A DNA stretch of 64,000 nucleotides from Rhynchonema sp. JSB1_4 (lineage: Eukaryota; Nematoda; Chromadorea; Monhysterida; Xyalidae). Positions 34,720 to 45,539 of this stretch are shown here, one piece after another. How positions within the stretch are numbered: the first letter of the stretch is position 1; every line of letters starts with the position of its first letter. The translations under genes were made by a program, and so were the position numbers. The stretch is taken from NCBI GenBank assembly GCA_030248065.1, contig JASAMV010009272.1, forward strand, positions 1-64,000, in the 5' to 3' direction. A model generated the notes under the pieces. It was given only the letters and a program-made list of their open reading frames with translations, made no database searches and had not been told where the DNA came from.

Positions 34720-35230
34720 CTTCCAGTGCATCCAACGACAATTGGTTCTTCCTCCGAAGAATGGTTCCCTTGGATCCATTGGATGTTGCACTTTGACGGC
34801 TTTGATGAACGCTGATAGTTCCGGATCCTGCTTACATTCCTCACGGAACATGCATTCTCACATGGTTGTAACGGTGTATCCCTGGGCCTCCAAAGCTGCA
34901 GCCCGGTCTTCTGTGGCTTCTAACGCATCTCCTGCTTTCTCCCCTGTGGGTAGGCGGCTGTGTGGATCTGGTAAATAGTCTGAACAACCATGATAGGTGC
35001 ATCCATTGAACTCAAAGACTGGGGTCTGAGCGAAGCTGGCCGTCCACTTTGTAGTTGCCGACCCGAAACTCTCCTCCATTAATGGCGTGTTGAATTTGAA
35101 GATTTGTGAATGTGACAGCCATTTGATCCACTTTATTGCTATGGCCGAATGTCTGTCTTTGACACTGTACCCTCCATGCGGCATCATGCCTCATGAACTC
35201 AAGCAGAAATTTTACCACTTTTGGGTGACC
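34720..35230 (-). pseudogene. Polinton/Maverick-type DNA polymerase B fragment
   Basis: Minus-strand frames carry the N-terminal signature of protein-primed B-family polymerases of Polinton-type elements. In order these are PHGGYSVKDRHSAIAIKW, QHAINGGEFRVGNYKVDG (another frame), VFEFNGCTYHGCSDY, GYTVTTM then a stop where Trp is usual, ECMFREECKQDPE, and DPREPFFGGRTNC. At least two frameshifts and one nonsense codon make it dead. The left edge abuts the satellite at 34716. Palm and thumb motifs are absent. Confidence 0.75.
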
Positions 35231-35640
35231 CAAAAAAACCGGATTTTACAAGGTGGACCGATCTGAAATTTCCACACTTCATTAACCTCCAGACGGACTC
35301 ACAAAAACAATCAAAACACCACTGAACACAAACCACGTTAAACCGCGCCAACCTCGCGAACCTGAACTCGAACACAAATTTCACCGCTTTTTGGGTGACC
35401 CAAAAAAACCGGTTTTTACTGGGTGGACCGATCTGAACTTTTCACACTTCTTTGACCTCCAGACGGACTCTGAAAAAACAATCGAACATCGCTCAACCCA
35501 AACCACATTAAACCGCGCCAACCTCGCAAACCTGAACTCGAACACAAATTTTACCACTTTTTGGGTGACCCAAAAGCCCGTTATTACAGGGTGGACCAAT
35601 CTGAAGTTTTCATCACTTTCAAACCCGTAGACAGGCTCTC
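35210..35640. repeat. ~170-bp tandem repeat, about 2.5 copies
   Basis: TTGGGTGACCCAAAAAAACC starts units near 35220, 35390 and 35560, each followed by GGGTGGACCGATCTGAA and CCTCCAGACGGACTC. A diverged unit appears near 35912. Confidence 0.8.
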
Positions 35641-35734
35641 CAAACCAATCAAGATATCAACCAAAACAAGTCACACACGGTCAGAATAATGCTCACAAAA
35701 ACATTAGTTGTCCGACTAACCACCAACAACTAAG

Positions 35735-36105
35735 TGAAACATCACCGGCCGTTTTCTCGCGATATAAGCGATATTAATTTATGGTACATCGTGGCCGTCC
35801 TGACCCACCACCAGGCGAATCGAACGATATACGACTTGCCCGGCCTGATTCAGGATCCTTAGCGCAGTCAGTCATCTGTCGCACTTTATGTTGCCGCCGG
35901 ACACACGATTTTTCGGGTGGCTGAAAAATACCTTTCTACTGGGTGGATCGAGCTGAAATTTTCAGCGTTTTGTAACGGCTGGACTCTCACTCCAAAACAA
36001 TCAAAACATCATTAAAAACCAATCACACGTCACCACGCCAGAACCCCTGTGTTTAACACACAAGGTATAGGCAAAAACCACTAAATCCAGCCTGGTGATG
36101 TTTCA
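35735..36105. mobile_element. Element bounded by GTGAAACATCACC inverted repeats
   Basis: Left end AAGTGAAACATCACC, right end GGTGATGTTTCACTT. The right part resembles 45700-45875, which ends GCTGATGTTTCA. It is non-coding. Confidence 0.6.
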
Positions 36106-36329
36106 CTTGAGAATTTCAAAAAAAAATTTCTCATCCTATCATCCTGTCTCTCATCCTATCGAACTGTCCTTCCGATAGACATATTGCAAACCCCGCAACG
36201 CAAAACCGCGATCGTTCGGTTCCCAACCAAGGTATACGGATGTTAACGACCGTTAACCCCGTGATGAATGCGGTTGCTTTGGGTAATATAAAACTTGGGC
36301 AACCACCGTAAAAACGCATCCAAGTCATA

Positions 36330-36434
36330 AAAACCGGAAACCGGATGATTGTGAATGCACTTTCCGGCAGCCGGAAACCGGATTTAATTTTTTGAGATTA
36401 GAATTTCGGAAACCGGATGATTGTGAAAGCGGCC
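36330..36434. repeat. Fragment with terminus TTA|GGCCGCTTTCAC, word CCGGTTTC
   Basis: Read on the minus strand it starts GGCCGCTTTCACAATCATCC next to TTA and contains repeated CCGGTTTCC words and two copies of ACCGGATGATTGTGAA. It belongs to the GG(G/C)CG terminus group. Confidence 0.5.
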
Positions 36435-36614
36435 TAACTGATCGCAGCACGAAACCAAAACGGCTCCGTGAAAGGTTACGAAATCCATAACTATCGTTTA
36501 GAAACGCTTGTGCAACCAGCTTAAAGGAACCAGATTGCAAACAAACGATTTACGCTTGCACAGCAGACTGTCATAGTTGACCTTTCGTTTAGAAACGCGC
36601 GTCTGCTGCTTGCT

Positions 36615-36735
36615 CAGCGTGCAATGTTTCAAGCTTACGCCGAGCTTACACTGAACTTTCTCACACCGATGAGCTTTCCACCTACCTTTACACCCAACTG
36701 AACTTTACATCGTTTCGAAAGTATCACCCTGTTCC
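36615..36735. repeat. Half of the CGAAACGGTGTAAAG fold-back family
   Basis: GAGCTTTCCACCTACCTTTA and CAACTGAACTTTACATCGTT, then TCGAAAGTATCACCC. Related to 53095-53305 and 54775-55705. Confidence 0.6.
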
Positions 36736-37124
36736 AGAAGTGTATCAGAACCGCGAAACAAGCCTTTTTGAAGGATTAATGTTCCTTGGAAGAAATGGTC
36801 ACTGTTAGAGAAGACAATAAGCCAGAATATTCGTTTTCTTTTACCCAACGTCAGCTGCGCGCTCGAAATCTAACGATTAATGAGCTTTTGCCTGATTTTC
36901 AATAAAAATGCAGCTGGTCAAAACTTATTTTTGTTCCCGTTTGGGCCGATTCAATCGGTTCGATCTCGGCCGATTTTCATCCGATTAATTTTATCTTGGT
37001 GTCGTCCACATAGCACGCATCCCATTCCCAGCTACCAGTTGAAATCGTAAAAATGGTACTTTTATCAGTGTGTCCCCCTTTAATTAAGAAATTATTTTCA
37101 TAAAAGTATTTTTATGTTATTTCA

Positions 37125-37745
37125 ACGTAACAGTGCTCTAATAAAAAATTTGTTCTTTCAACCCTGCTCAGCGTGATACACACTGGGCTGTAGCACAGGT
37201 TAACGGACCGCTATATCACATATCACCTTTATACTAACCGCACTGGTCCTTTCCTGAGGGTTCATCTGCTCCATCTGCACACTGCTCCACACCGTCACAG
37301 ATTTCATGGGAAAGCACACACGTTTGCCTCCCGGATTTATCCTCGCAGAAAATGCCTCCCGCATGAGCACATCGGACACCTGGTAAGTTGCATTGAATTT
37401 ATCTTTCAGTTTGGTGTACATATTTTGTACATTCCGACTTTGAACTTTGACGGTGAAGCTGATTTTACGTTGTTTTGTGATTTCCACCCATTGATGGGCA
37501 TAAGCCATTGATGCGCGCACAAACAAGCGATTCGTTCCCAGGCTTAGGCTGTGCTACTAGGCTTGTGCTTTGGCCTATGGTCAGGGTTAGGCCTACGGGT
37601 TCAGCAAGCAGCCAGGAAGGGCAAACTTTCAAGTGGGATTGACAAGGTAACATGGTAGGTGGTAGCACTAATCAGACAAGTGTAGCGTATGTTTGTTGTG
37701 TACGGGCAAGACACAAACTATCACAGTCCCCTTCGGTCAGAGTTG
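37125..37745. repeat. Segmental duplication, copy 2 (empty site)
   Basis: Aligns with 11155-11575 plus 12538-12730 and lacks the 962-bp insertion. It contains the LDLa exon at 37239-37379. Confidence 0.85.
37239..37379 (-). CDS. LDLa-domain exon
   Basis: 141 nt between CAACTTACCAG and a GTTAGT donor, phase 1-1. Encodes a complete LDLa module: GGIFCED, six cysteines, CDGVEQC and the calcium cage DGADE. Exon 1 at 42056-42596 ends in phase 1 on a Cys-Gly codon, and this exon continues it in frame (ISC, G, VRCAHAGG). LDLa modules bind protein ligands in a calcium-dependent way outside the cell. No ATG is present, as expected of an internal exon. Confidence 0.8.
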
Positions 37746-37931
37746 TTTAAAAAGCTTAATTTAAAAGTTTTGTTTTATTTTTTGAAACTCAGATTTTGCT
37801 TTTTTAAATAAAAAAAAGTCTGCCCGAAATGGGCTGAAATATCCAAAAATGGCCTTTTTCGACATAAAAATTTGGCCCTTTTTCTGTGGGTCATATATGT
37901 AGTCCAACCATCAGCTCATGAAACGCCTGTC

Positions 37932-38398
37932 CAGGGTTGGGCAAAAAACGTTTTTTTCTTCAAAAATTAGTTTTTTTATAAACGCCCAGATGACCAAAAT
38001 ATGCCCCAAAAAGTTGGAAAACGCCCATGTTGGGAAGAAAACGTGGTTAAATGAAGTATATCTATGTGTTCTGAGGCAAAATAAACGGGTTTCAACCCTT
38101 TTCTAGCGAGTTGTTAACATTCCAAATCAGACCCGCATCATGGGACCAACTTTGGCCGGGGTCATCATTGAAAGTCAAACTCCGTATATCGACGTATCTC
38201 GACAAAGTCAAAATTGGTGGAAAGTTTTTTTGACAAAAATGGGAAAAAGATCAATTTTCCTTGAAAATCAGGGTACTTCCCCCGAAAAGTATGGGAAAAT
38301 CAAGGAAATTCAGGATTAAAAAACGAAAAACGACCCAGACGTTTTTTTTTAAACGTCGTTTTTAAGAAAAATAAGCCGTCGTTTTTTGCACAACCCTG
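37932..38398. mobile_element. hAT-type non-autonomous element (467 bp)
   Basis: CAGGGTTGGGCAAAAAACG to GCACAACCCTG, flanked by CGCCTGTC and CGCCTGTT (7 of 8). The interior is shared with 1185-1505 and 49868-50347. Confidence 0.85.
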
Positions 38399-38514
38399 CG
38401 CCTGTTACGGTTCCATTTCGAAATGTGGTAGAAAGAGAAAGCGACAATTCATAAACATACCCAATTTCTCTTTCTATTGCTTTCGAATTGCTTCGGAACA
38501 AGTGGAACCGTTAG

Positions 38515-39300
38515 GCCGCTCTCTGACAAAAGCAAAAAGCAGAAAGCAAAACGTTTACTACACACTTTTTGCTTTTGCTTTTGTCAGAGAGCAAAAGCAA
38601 AAAGTTAAAGCGGGAGTCCAGGCAGTAAGGTCCGGTCACCAAACTTGCTGAAAACTTCAGATCCGTTGGTCGCAATTCATGTGAATATAATGCAGTTTAA
38701 ATCAAATCGGTGGACTCAGTATCGACCGAGAACGATATAGTCAAAGGTATCAACCCAGGAGTACAAAATATTCCGGACCAGCTGCCCAAAAACGACATTC
38801 ACAACGTGTGAAGATAGGGCAGCAATCTCTTTTTATTTGCTGGGTTACGGTAGCACAGCCCAAATCAGCGTGGTCATCAAGTGTTTTGTTCCCAAAATGT
38901 TGGTGCGCTTATCTTCTGATGGTGAGTTGGCACTGAGTTGGCACGTGTGAAACATTTTTCTACCCAGTGCAGTTCTGGAACTACCGTAACCCAGAGAATA
39001 AATAGAGATTGGTGACGTATCTTCACACGCTATAAATGTCGTTTTTGGGCAGCTGGCCCGAAATTTATTTTGTTCCCGAGTTAGTACCTTTGACGACGCT
39101 GTTTTCGGTCGATACTGCTTCAATTAAAGTTCTGTAAATAGAATTGTGTTGAGATTAATGTCGACTATAACCTGTGAAAAGTTGAACAAGTTTGGCGCAG
39201 TGACCCCACTGCCTGGACCCCCGTTTTAACTTTTTGCTTTTTGCTTTTGTCAGAGAGTAAAAGCAAAAAATTGAAAAAAAGCAAGAAGTCATCGTGACTT
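38515..39300. repeat. Word element (GCAAAAA) split by a fold-back
   Basis: Starts TTA|GGCCGCTCTCTGACAAAAGC with arms of reiterated GCAAAAA. Inserted in it is a fold-back (38614-39226) whose ends AGTCCAGGCAGT and ACTGCCTGGACCC and inner arms AACGACATT/AATGTCGTTTTTGGGCAGC are inverted. Confidence 0.65.
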
Positions 39301-39414
39301 TTTATGCCCAAAACCAGACTGCACAAACCGCAAATCAAAAGTTACACATATGCAGACCTGTGACGATCTATGGTTTTTTTGGCAAAATCTGACCCCACAG
39401 GGTATTGGTCACAC

Positions 39415-39677
39415 AATGAGTTTATAAGAATTGGTCAACTTTTTGCCTGATTCGTAAAGAGGGACAGTGACGGGGCAATGACGTTGCGTTGTGTGATCGC
39501 ACACGAAGCATGTAGTCAAGAGAATGTTTCCGACCTGCGGCAACGTGGTTGATCTGCTAGATTATTTTTAGCCGAAAATGTTTTGTGAGAATCACAAATA
39601 GCACAGTGGTTAAGCGTGACTGAACTTGAAAATCAGGATTGATTTGATGAATTCTTATGTGGTCATTGTGCTACCAA
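39415..39677. mobile_element. TA-target MITE, TTGGTCRCACAATGA family (left of array)
   Basis: 263 bp, TTGGTCACACAATGAG to TCATTGTGCTACCAA, flanked by TA. Same family as 40853-41127 and 44371-44644, in the opposite orientation to 40853-41127. Confidence 0.8.
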
Positions 39678-39779
39678 TACCTGATGGGTTTTTTTTGGAA
39701 AAAAATGGAAAAAATATGATGTTAGATTTTAGTCCTAAAAATTGGTGTAGGGGTCCTCTGGGAGGCTTGAAACAAGAAT

Positions 39780-40640
39780 CTGCGGAGATGATGTTTCAAA
39801 AATTGATACAGCGTGCCAGCAGATGTTTCAAAAAATGATGAATCGAAACATTGTTGGGTCAAACTGAGTTTGTGCTGGAAATGGTCGGCTTGCATCAGAC
39901 TGTGTATGTGGGCGTGCGCTAGCGTGCTGTGAGATGTTTCAAATACAGACACGCGTGCCCGCAGATGTTTTTCAAAAAGGCAAATCGAAACATTTTTGGG
40001 TCAAACTGAGTTTGTGCTGGAAATGGTCGGCTTGCGTCAGACCGTGTATGTGGGTGTGCGCTAGCGTGTTGTGAGATGTTTCAAATACAGACACGCGTGC
40101 CCGCAGATGTTTTTCAGAAAGGCAAATCGAAACATTTTTGGGTCAAACTGAGTTTGTGCTGGAAATGGTCGGCTTGCATCAGACTGTGTATGTGGGCGTG
40201 CGCTAGCGTGCTGGGAGATGTTTCAAATACAGACACGCGTGCCCGCAGATGTTTTTCAAAAAAGGCAAATCGAAACATTTTTGGGTCAAACTGAGTTTGT
40301 GCTGGAAATGGTCGGCTTGCATCAGACTGTGTATGTGGGTGTGCGCTAGCGTGTTGTGAGATGTTTCAAGTTTTGACACGCGTGCCCGCAGATGTTTCAA
40401 AAATAGCAAATGGAAACATTTTTGGGTCAAATTCAGTTTGGGTCAGAATTGTCGGCTTGCATCAGACCGTCACGTGGGCTTGCGGTGACGTGTTTCAAAT
40501 ATTGACAAGCGTGTCTGCAGATGTTTCAAAAATGGCAAATCGAAACATTTTTAGGTCAAGCAGAGTTTGTGCTGGAAATGGTTGGGTTGGTTATGATTGG
40601 ATATGTGGGCGTGGCGGTTGTCTTTAACAGTTTTAAAAAA
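39780..40640. repeat. 142-bp tandem array, about six units
   Basis: AGATGTTTC recurs at 39932, 40074, 40216 and 40359. Each unit holds GACACGCGTGCCCGCAGATG, AACATTTTTGGGTCAAACTG and GGAAATGGTCGGCTTGC. Outer units are diverged. No coding role seen. Confidence 0.85.
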
Positions 40641-40852
40641 TGCTACAAGTATACGTTGATGCTTCAAAAGTTGGCTTTTGAAACACTTTTTGGTTAAATT
40701 GAGTTTGTGCTTCAAACGGTAGGTTTGGCAATTGATAAAAAAAATGATTTTGATTAAAATTAAAATTGATAAAAACAATTGATTTTGCAAAAATTGATAC
40801 CCCAATTTTTGAAATATTGCCGCAAAATCGAAATACTGTCTTTCATCTGGTA

Positions 40853-41127
40853 TTGGTCGCACAATGACCATATAAGAATTCATCAAAATCAATCCTGATT
40901 TTCACGTTCAGTCACTCTTAACTACTGTGCTATTTGTGCTTCTCACAAAACATTTTCAGCTGAAAACAATCTAGCAGATCAACCACGTTGCCGCAGGTCT
41001 GAAACATTCTCTTTACTACGTGTTTTGTGTGTGATCGAGCAACGCAACGTCATTGCCCCGTCACTAGCCTGATTTGCGATTCAGGAAAAAAGTTTGACCA
41101 ATTCTTATAAAGTCATTGTGCGACCAA
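40853..41127. mobile_element. TA-target MITE, TTGGTCRCACAATGA family (right of array)
   Basis: 275 bp, TTGGTCGCACAATGAC to GTCATTGTGCGACCAA, flanked by TA at 40851-40852 and 41128-41129. Confidence 0.85.
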
Positions 41128-41255
41128 TACCTATGTATAGTCCAGAAACACAGGTTTCGAAGAATTATGAGATAAAAACAACGAATTTGTGTGCTGTCCC
41201 ATTCATCGTTTAGAACCTTTGTGTCTTCCCAATTGGAGCCGTGAACCCATGCAGC

Positions 41256-41957
41256 CAGGGTTGTTTCAAAAAAGTGGTTAATTAAAAAAAAATTTTAAAA
41301 AAAAATTTTTTTGAAACTCAGATTTTGCTTTTTTTTAATAAAAAAGTTGCTCAAAATGGGCTGAAATGTCCAAAAATGGCCTTTTTCGAGGCAAAAAATT
41401 GGCACTTTTTTTCTGTGGACGGGACAATTTTTCCAAAATCGCGCCTGCGGCGCCCTGTATTGTCCCCAAATCCGTACAGGGATGCGCGGGGATGGTCTTT
41501 TATAGTGATGTGGCACCGATAATGTACTACTGCATGCTACTACACATGTATATACATAGGTCTGGTGCAAAACCGGGGCGCAAAGTCGATCTGACACGCA
41601 AGATTTGGGCTGTAATCGATATTTTGATGGTCGTATATCAGATATACGGCATTAGATGCATTAAAATACGTGGTACGGCATGCTACAATACATTAGAGTA
41701 ACATCGTTAGTCAACATCAACCTCAGACTGGTAGAATTCCATAGAATCTGCACAATACTACCGGGTGTCACCACACAAGTTGGGTCTCAGGCGAAAATTT
41801 TTCAATTTTTGAAAAATATGTTACATCGATTTCATTTATCCTGAAACGTCGTTTGCAACACTTTTTATAACAAAAAAAATTTTCGTCAAAAAAAATCAAA
41901 AAAAATTTTTTAAAAAAAAAACAGCTCGTTAATAAAAAAAAATTTTTTTCAACCCTG
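41256..41957. mobile_element. hAT-type non-autonomous element (702 bp)
   Basis: CAGGGTTGTTTCAAAAAAG to TTCAACCCTG, flanked by CATGCAGC and GATGCAGC (7 of 8). Its interior matches the element at 44095-45061, which carries an additional insertion. It lies just downstream of LDLa-gene exon 1. Confidence 0.85.
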
Positions 41958-42055
41958 GATGCAGCTAATTATATTTCAATCAGAACAGAAACAAGTATTG
42001 AACAGTGATAAACGCAGAAACGAAACTGTATTGTGGAACGCGAAAAGAAACATAC

Positions 42056-42596
42056 CACAAGAAATTTCTTGACCTTCGTCAAAAACTGTTTTATCTGACC
42101 CATCTTTGCAGGTGTGAAGGAAATATTCCCTATCTGCACACAATTGATCATCGTTAAGACACGCAACTTCATCCGTGTCTGTCAAACAGCGGTAAGTGCC
42201 CACCGCGCATACCTTGGCTGCAAAGGCAAGCATATTTTCAATATCGGTTTCAGCAGCTGCACAGCAATGCCTAAAAGTGACAGTCAAGGGAGACTCACTG
42301 CCGGATTGTTTCTTCCCGCTCATTTGCTGCCCGCGTTTGACGAACCATTGAAACGGATGTTTGTTCGGAGTTGTCTGTTGGTGGATCGAGTTCGAAATCG
42401 GGATCGGGATCGTATCGGTCGGTATCGGCAGGGGTGGCTCATCAGACTTGACCGTTGGTGGTGACCGGGGTGTACTCAGTGTGACCAACGACGGAAAGTG
42501 TGCCCTTGGTGGTGCTTTGTGTCTCGGCGTGGCGGCAACCAGCCACATCAAACACATCGTTGGCACCAACACCGACACGCTGACGTAGGGGCGCAT
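42056..42596 (-). CDS. First coding exon, secreted LDLa-module protein
   Basis: ATG at 42596 in context ACGAAAATGC. Residues 1-23 form a signal peptide (VSVSVLVPTMCLMWLVAA). Residues ~25-90 are rich in Pro, Thr and Ser (mucin-like linker), and a basic stretch follows. From ~residue 130 an LDLa module reads VGTYRC, TDTDEVACLNDDQLCA and CKDGSDK, ending EGQEISC. The exon ends at a consensus GTATGT donor in phase 1, and the LDLa exon at 37239-37379 continues it in frame. The frame runs on past the donor to 41976, but that tail is intron. An hAT-type element ends 98 bp downstream and another starts 136 bp upstream of the ATG. Role inferred: extracellular or cell-surface ligand binding. Confidence 0.75.
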
Positions 42597-42731
42597 TTTC
42601 GTGGTGTGCTTGACTACCGTAATTGTTATGGCAGTCGGTTTCGTCAGTCGGACAGGTCAGTCAGGTTTGGCCATCCAGTGCAACTAATGCTACTAGCAAA
42701 ATGTCCTTTAAAATTTTTTCACCCTGGCGAT

Positions 42732-43349
42732 CAGGGTTGGGCAAAAAAACGTTTCTGAAAAAAATTACAAAAATTTTTTTAAGTTTTCGGGGGAACAAAA
42801 TGTTCTAAAACGTCCAAAAATGGCCTTTTGGGGGTCATTTTTGTCATTTTTTCTCAAGGGTCGAAAAATTTTCTTCACAAAATCACTTTTGGGGCATGTA
42901 TTTGGGACCTGAGATGCCCCAAATGATGTTATTATACCTTCCCGTGATACGTGAGACACAGTGTGCATGTACCTACATGGTACTTCGATGTCATACCCCA
43001 TCGGGTCGGTTATATACGACTGATTCAGCCACCCGACAAGTATTTCGGCAGCTTATATTCTCAATTCTGTGTGGTTTATGAGTGAATCTTGCTTATTCGA
43101 CCACAAATTGTTGTGTCTGATACCACAGAGCAGCAATCATCAGTCCATATTAAGCACAGACTGTTGGATCGCACCGAAATGACGTAAACACCCTTCATAA
43201 GTGATGCAAACCGAGTCACAAAAGTGACTTGTCAATTAAAGTTGCATTTGTGCGCGTTTTTGCGCGTTTTAAGGCAAATTTGGTCAAATTTCCCCGAATC
43301 TGGGACTTTTCAAAAAAAAACTTGTTTAAAAAAATTTTTTTCAACCCTG
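42732..43349. mobile_element. hAT-type non-autonomous element (618 bp)
   Basis: CAGGGTTGGGCAAAAAAAC to TTTCAACCCTG, flanked by CTGGCGAT and CTCGCGAT (7 of 8). The right edge coincides with the end of a candidate minus-strand exon. Confidence 0.85.
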
Positions 43350-43594
43350 CTCGCGATGAAGGACAACACGCTTTGGTATCCCGCTCGTTTTTGGGGCACG
43401 GGTGGGTCTTTGCTTAGCATCTGAATATATGCCAGGTCGGTCAAAAAGTTTTGTGGCGCAGTGCGCTCACCAATCCACGTAAGCTCGAAGCTGATGTTTG
43501 ATAAGAACCCCAAAGATAACATAATATCGGTACGCACTGGTTTCATTTTGGGCAGTCCGATAAGTCAATTTTTTTAACGATCTCGCGTTTTTTT
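43350..43594 (-). CDS. Candidate exon of unknown gene, cut by an hAT-type insertion
   Basis: After an acceptor (GTCTGCATCCTCAG) an open frame runs to the transposon edge. It reads KKREIVKKIDLSDCPKMKPV, then IMLSLGFLSNISFELTWIGE and DLAYIQMLSKDPPVPQKR, and ends AGYQSVLSFIAS. Composition is protein-like with no low complexity. I do not recognise the family. With the insertion removed, ATCGCCAGG|GTGAAA would give a donor right at the target site. Confidence 0.4.
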
Positions 43595-44086
43595 CTGAGG
43601 ATGCAGACCCATCTGTATAGCAAAACTGACTGCGATAACTCCAAATTTGATGTCAATTTCGATGTGGTTTCCGTTTATGGTGAGCCTTGATTTCCTTTTA
43701 TGTTGAGCTTGCAACACTCTGAAATAAGACGTTTGAAAATATTTTGAGTACAATATTATCAAAAATACTATGCGCCCATATGGAAACTGTAATCCAAGTC
43801 ATGTTTTGCTAAAAAAACTGTGCATAGATTGCAACAAGCAGCGGTTTCACGAAAGCTAACCTTGAAAAAGTGTAAAACTTTGCGTGCATAAACCTGAAGT
43901 GAAACGCAAAATAATATTTTTCTATTATTAAACGTCGAAATGACGCGGCAACACTGAAATCCACGTTGATGCCAACTCATTTCCAAATTACGAAATAACT
44001 GTGCTGTGTCAATCGATGAGTGAAACGTCAGCAGCCAACGTTGCTGGAGTAAAGGCAAACCAGCCGTGCTTTGCAGACTTGGACCA
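43595..44086. other. No gene supported
   Basis: A minus-strand frame at 43768-44058 is open for 96 codons but shows no domain or convincing splice sites. Confidence 0.4.
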
Positions 44087-44094
44087 GGGTTGTT

Positions 44095-45061
44095 TCAAAA
44101 AAAGTGGTCAATTAAAGAAAATTTAAAAAAAAATTTTTTTTTGAAACTCAGATTTTGCTTTTTTTTAATTAAAAAAAGTTGTCCAAAATGGGCTAAAATG
44201 TCCAAAAATGGCCTTTTTCGAGGCAAAAAATTGTCACTTTTTTCTGTGGACGAGACAATTTTTCCAAAATCGCGCCTGCGGCGCCCTGTATTGTCCCCAA
44301 ATCCGCACAGGGATGCGCGGGGCTGGTCTTTTATAGTGATGTGGCACCGATAACGTACCACTGCATGCTATTGGTCGCACAATGACTATATAAGAATTCA
44401 TCAAATCTATCCTGATTTTCACGTTCAGTCAGTCTTAACCACTGTGCTATTTGTGGTTCTCACAAAACATTTTCAGCTGAAAATAATCTAGCACATCAAG
44501 CACGTTGCCGCAGGCCTGAAACATTCTCTTTACTACATGCGTTGTGTGCGATCACGCAACGCAACGTCATTGCCCCGTCACTTTCCCTCTTTACGATTCA
44601 GGAAAAAAATTTGACCAATTCTTATAAAGTCATTGTGCGACCAATACTACACATGTATATATGCAGGTCTGGTGCAAAACCGGGCGCGCAAAGTCGATCT
44701 GACGCGCAAGATTTGGGCTGTAATCGATATTTTGATGGTCGTATATCAGATATACGGCATTAGATGCATTAAAATACGTTGTACGGCATGCTACAATACA
44801 TCAGAGTAACATCGTTAGTGAACATCAACCTCAGACTGGTCGGAGACCATGGAATCTGCACAATACTACCGGGTGTCACCACACAAGTTCGGTCTGAGGC
44901 GAAAATTTTTCAATTTTTGAAAAATATGTCGTATCGATTTCATTTATCCTGAAACGTCGTTTGCAACACTTTTTCTAATAAAAAAATTTTTCGTCAAAAA
45001 AAATCAAAAAAAAATTTTTTTACAAAAAAGGTCGTTAATAAAAATTTTTTTTTCAGCCCTG
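44095..45061. mobile_element. hAT-type non-autonomous element with nested MITE (967 bp)
   Basis: CAGGGTTGTTTCAAAAAAAG to TTTCAGCCCTG, flanked by a perfect 8-bp duplication ACTTGGAC (44087-44094 and 45062-45069). Without the nested MITE it aligns with 41256-41957. Confidence 0.9.
44371..44644. mobile_element. TA-target MITE inside the hAT-type element (274 bp)
   Basis: TTGGTCGCACAATGAC to CATTGTGCGACCAA between TA dinucleotides (44369-44370 and 44645-44646). The related element at 41256 reads GCATGCTACTACACATG there, a true empty site, so the target is TA as in the Tc1/mariner superfamily. Confidence 0.9.
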
Positions 45062-45069
45062 ACTTGGAC

Positions 45070-45539
45070 CATACCGTATCACCATGAATTCTTAGACACG
45101 GGTTACCGTAGCCACGTCTCGTGTCGTTTGCGTGTGAGAGCGACAAGATCGTGAAACATCTAGCGCACGTTGTTGTCGTGTGTGTGTTTATCAAACCACG
45201 TGAGACGTGGCAACAACGCGACAATTAATCAAGATTCACGGTTTTTGATTGCGCGAATCTGAAAAACTGGCTCACAGATTATTGCTTGTATTGGCATTCC
45301 TAAGAAAATTTTCTTAGGCTTTGGGCTTTCATTGAAATGAACGAGGTTTAAACTTGCAATTAACTCGCTGCTGTTTCTGCCAAAAACAAGGCCAAAACTG
45401 AAAAAGAAAACACGTGAAAAGAAACACACACACGCGCGCCAACAACAGACAATCAGCAGCCGACACCGAACCCTTTCTGTGCGGGAAATGTCGACTATTT
45501 CCTCACGCAAATTTGCAGTTGGTTTTCTCGCGTTAGAAG
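45070..45539. other. No gene seen
   Basis: Mixed sequence with purine- and CA-rich stretches (about 45395-45440). No exon supported. Confidence 0.4.

Noticed and set aside
20913..34815. Many long plus-strand open frames (up to 1497 codons) encoding a GPRSEIHGAPFRDPWG-type repeat protein
   Set aside because: They are a direct consequence of a stop-free 22-bp monomer read in any frame. All three frames are open over the same DNA, and there is no promoter, unique flanking domain or splice evidence.
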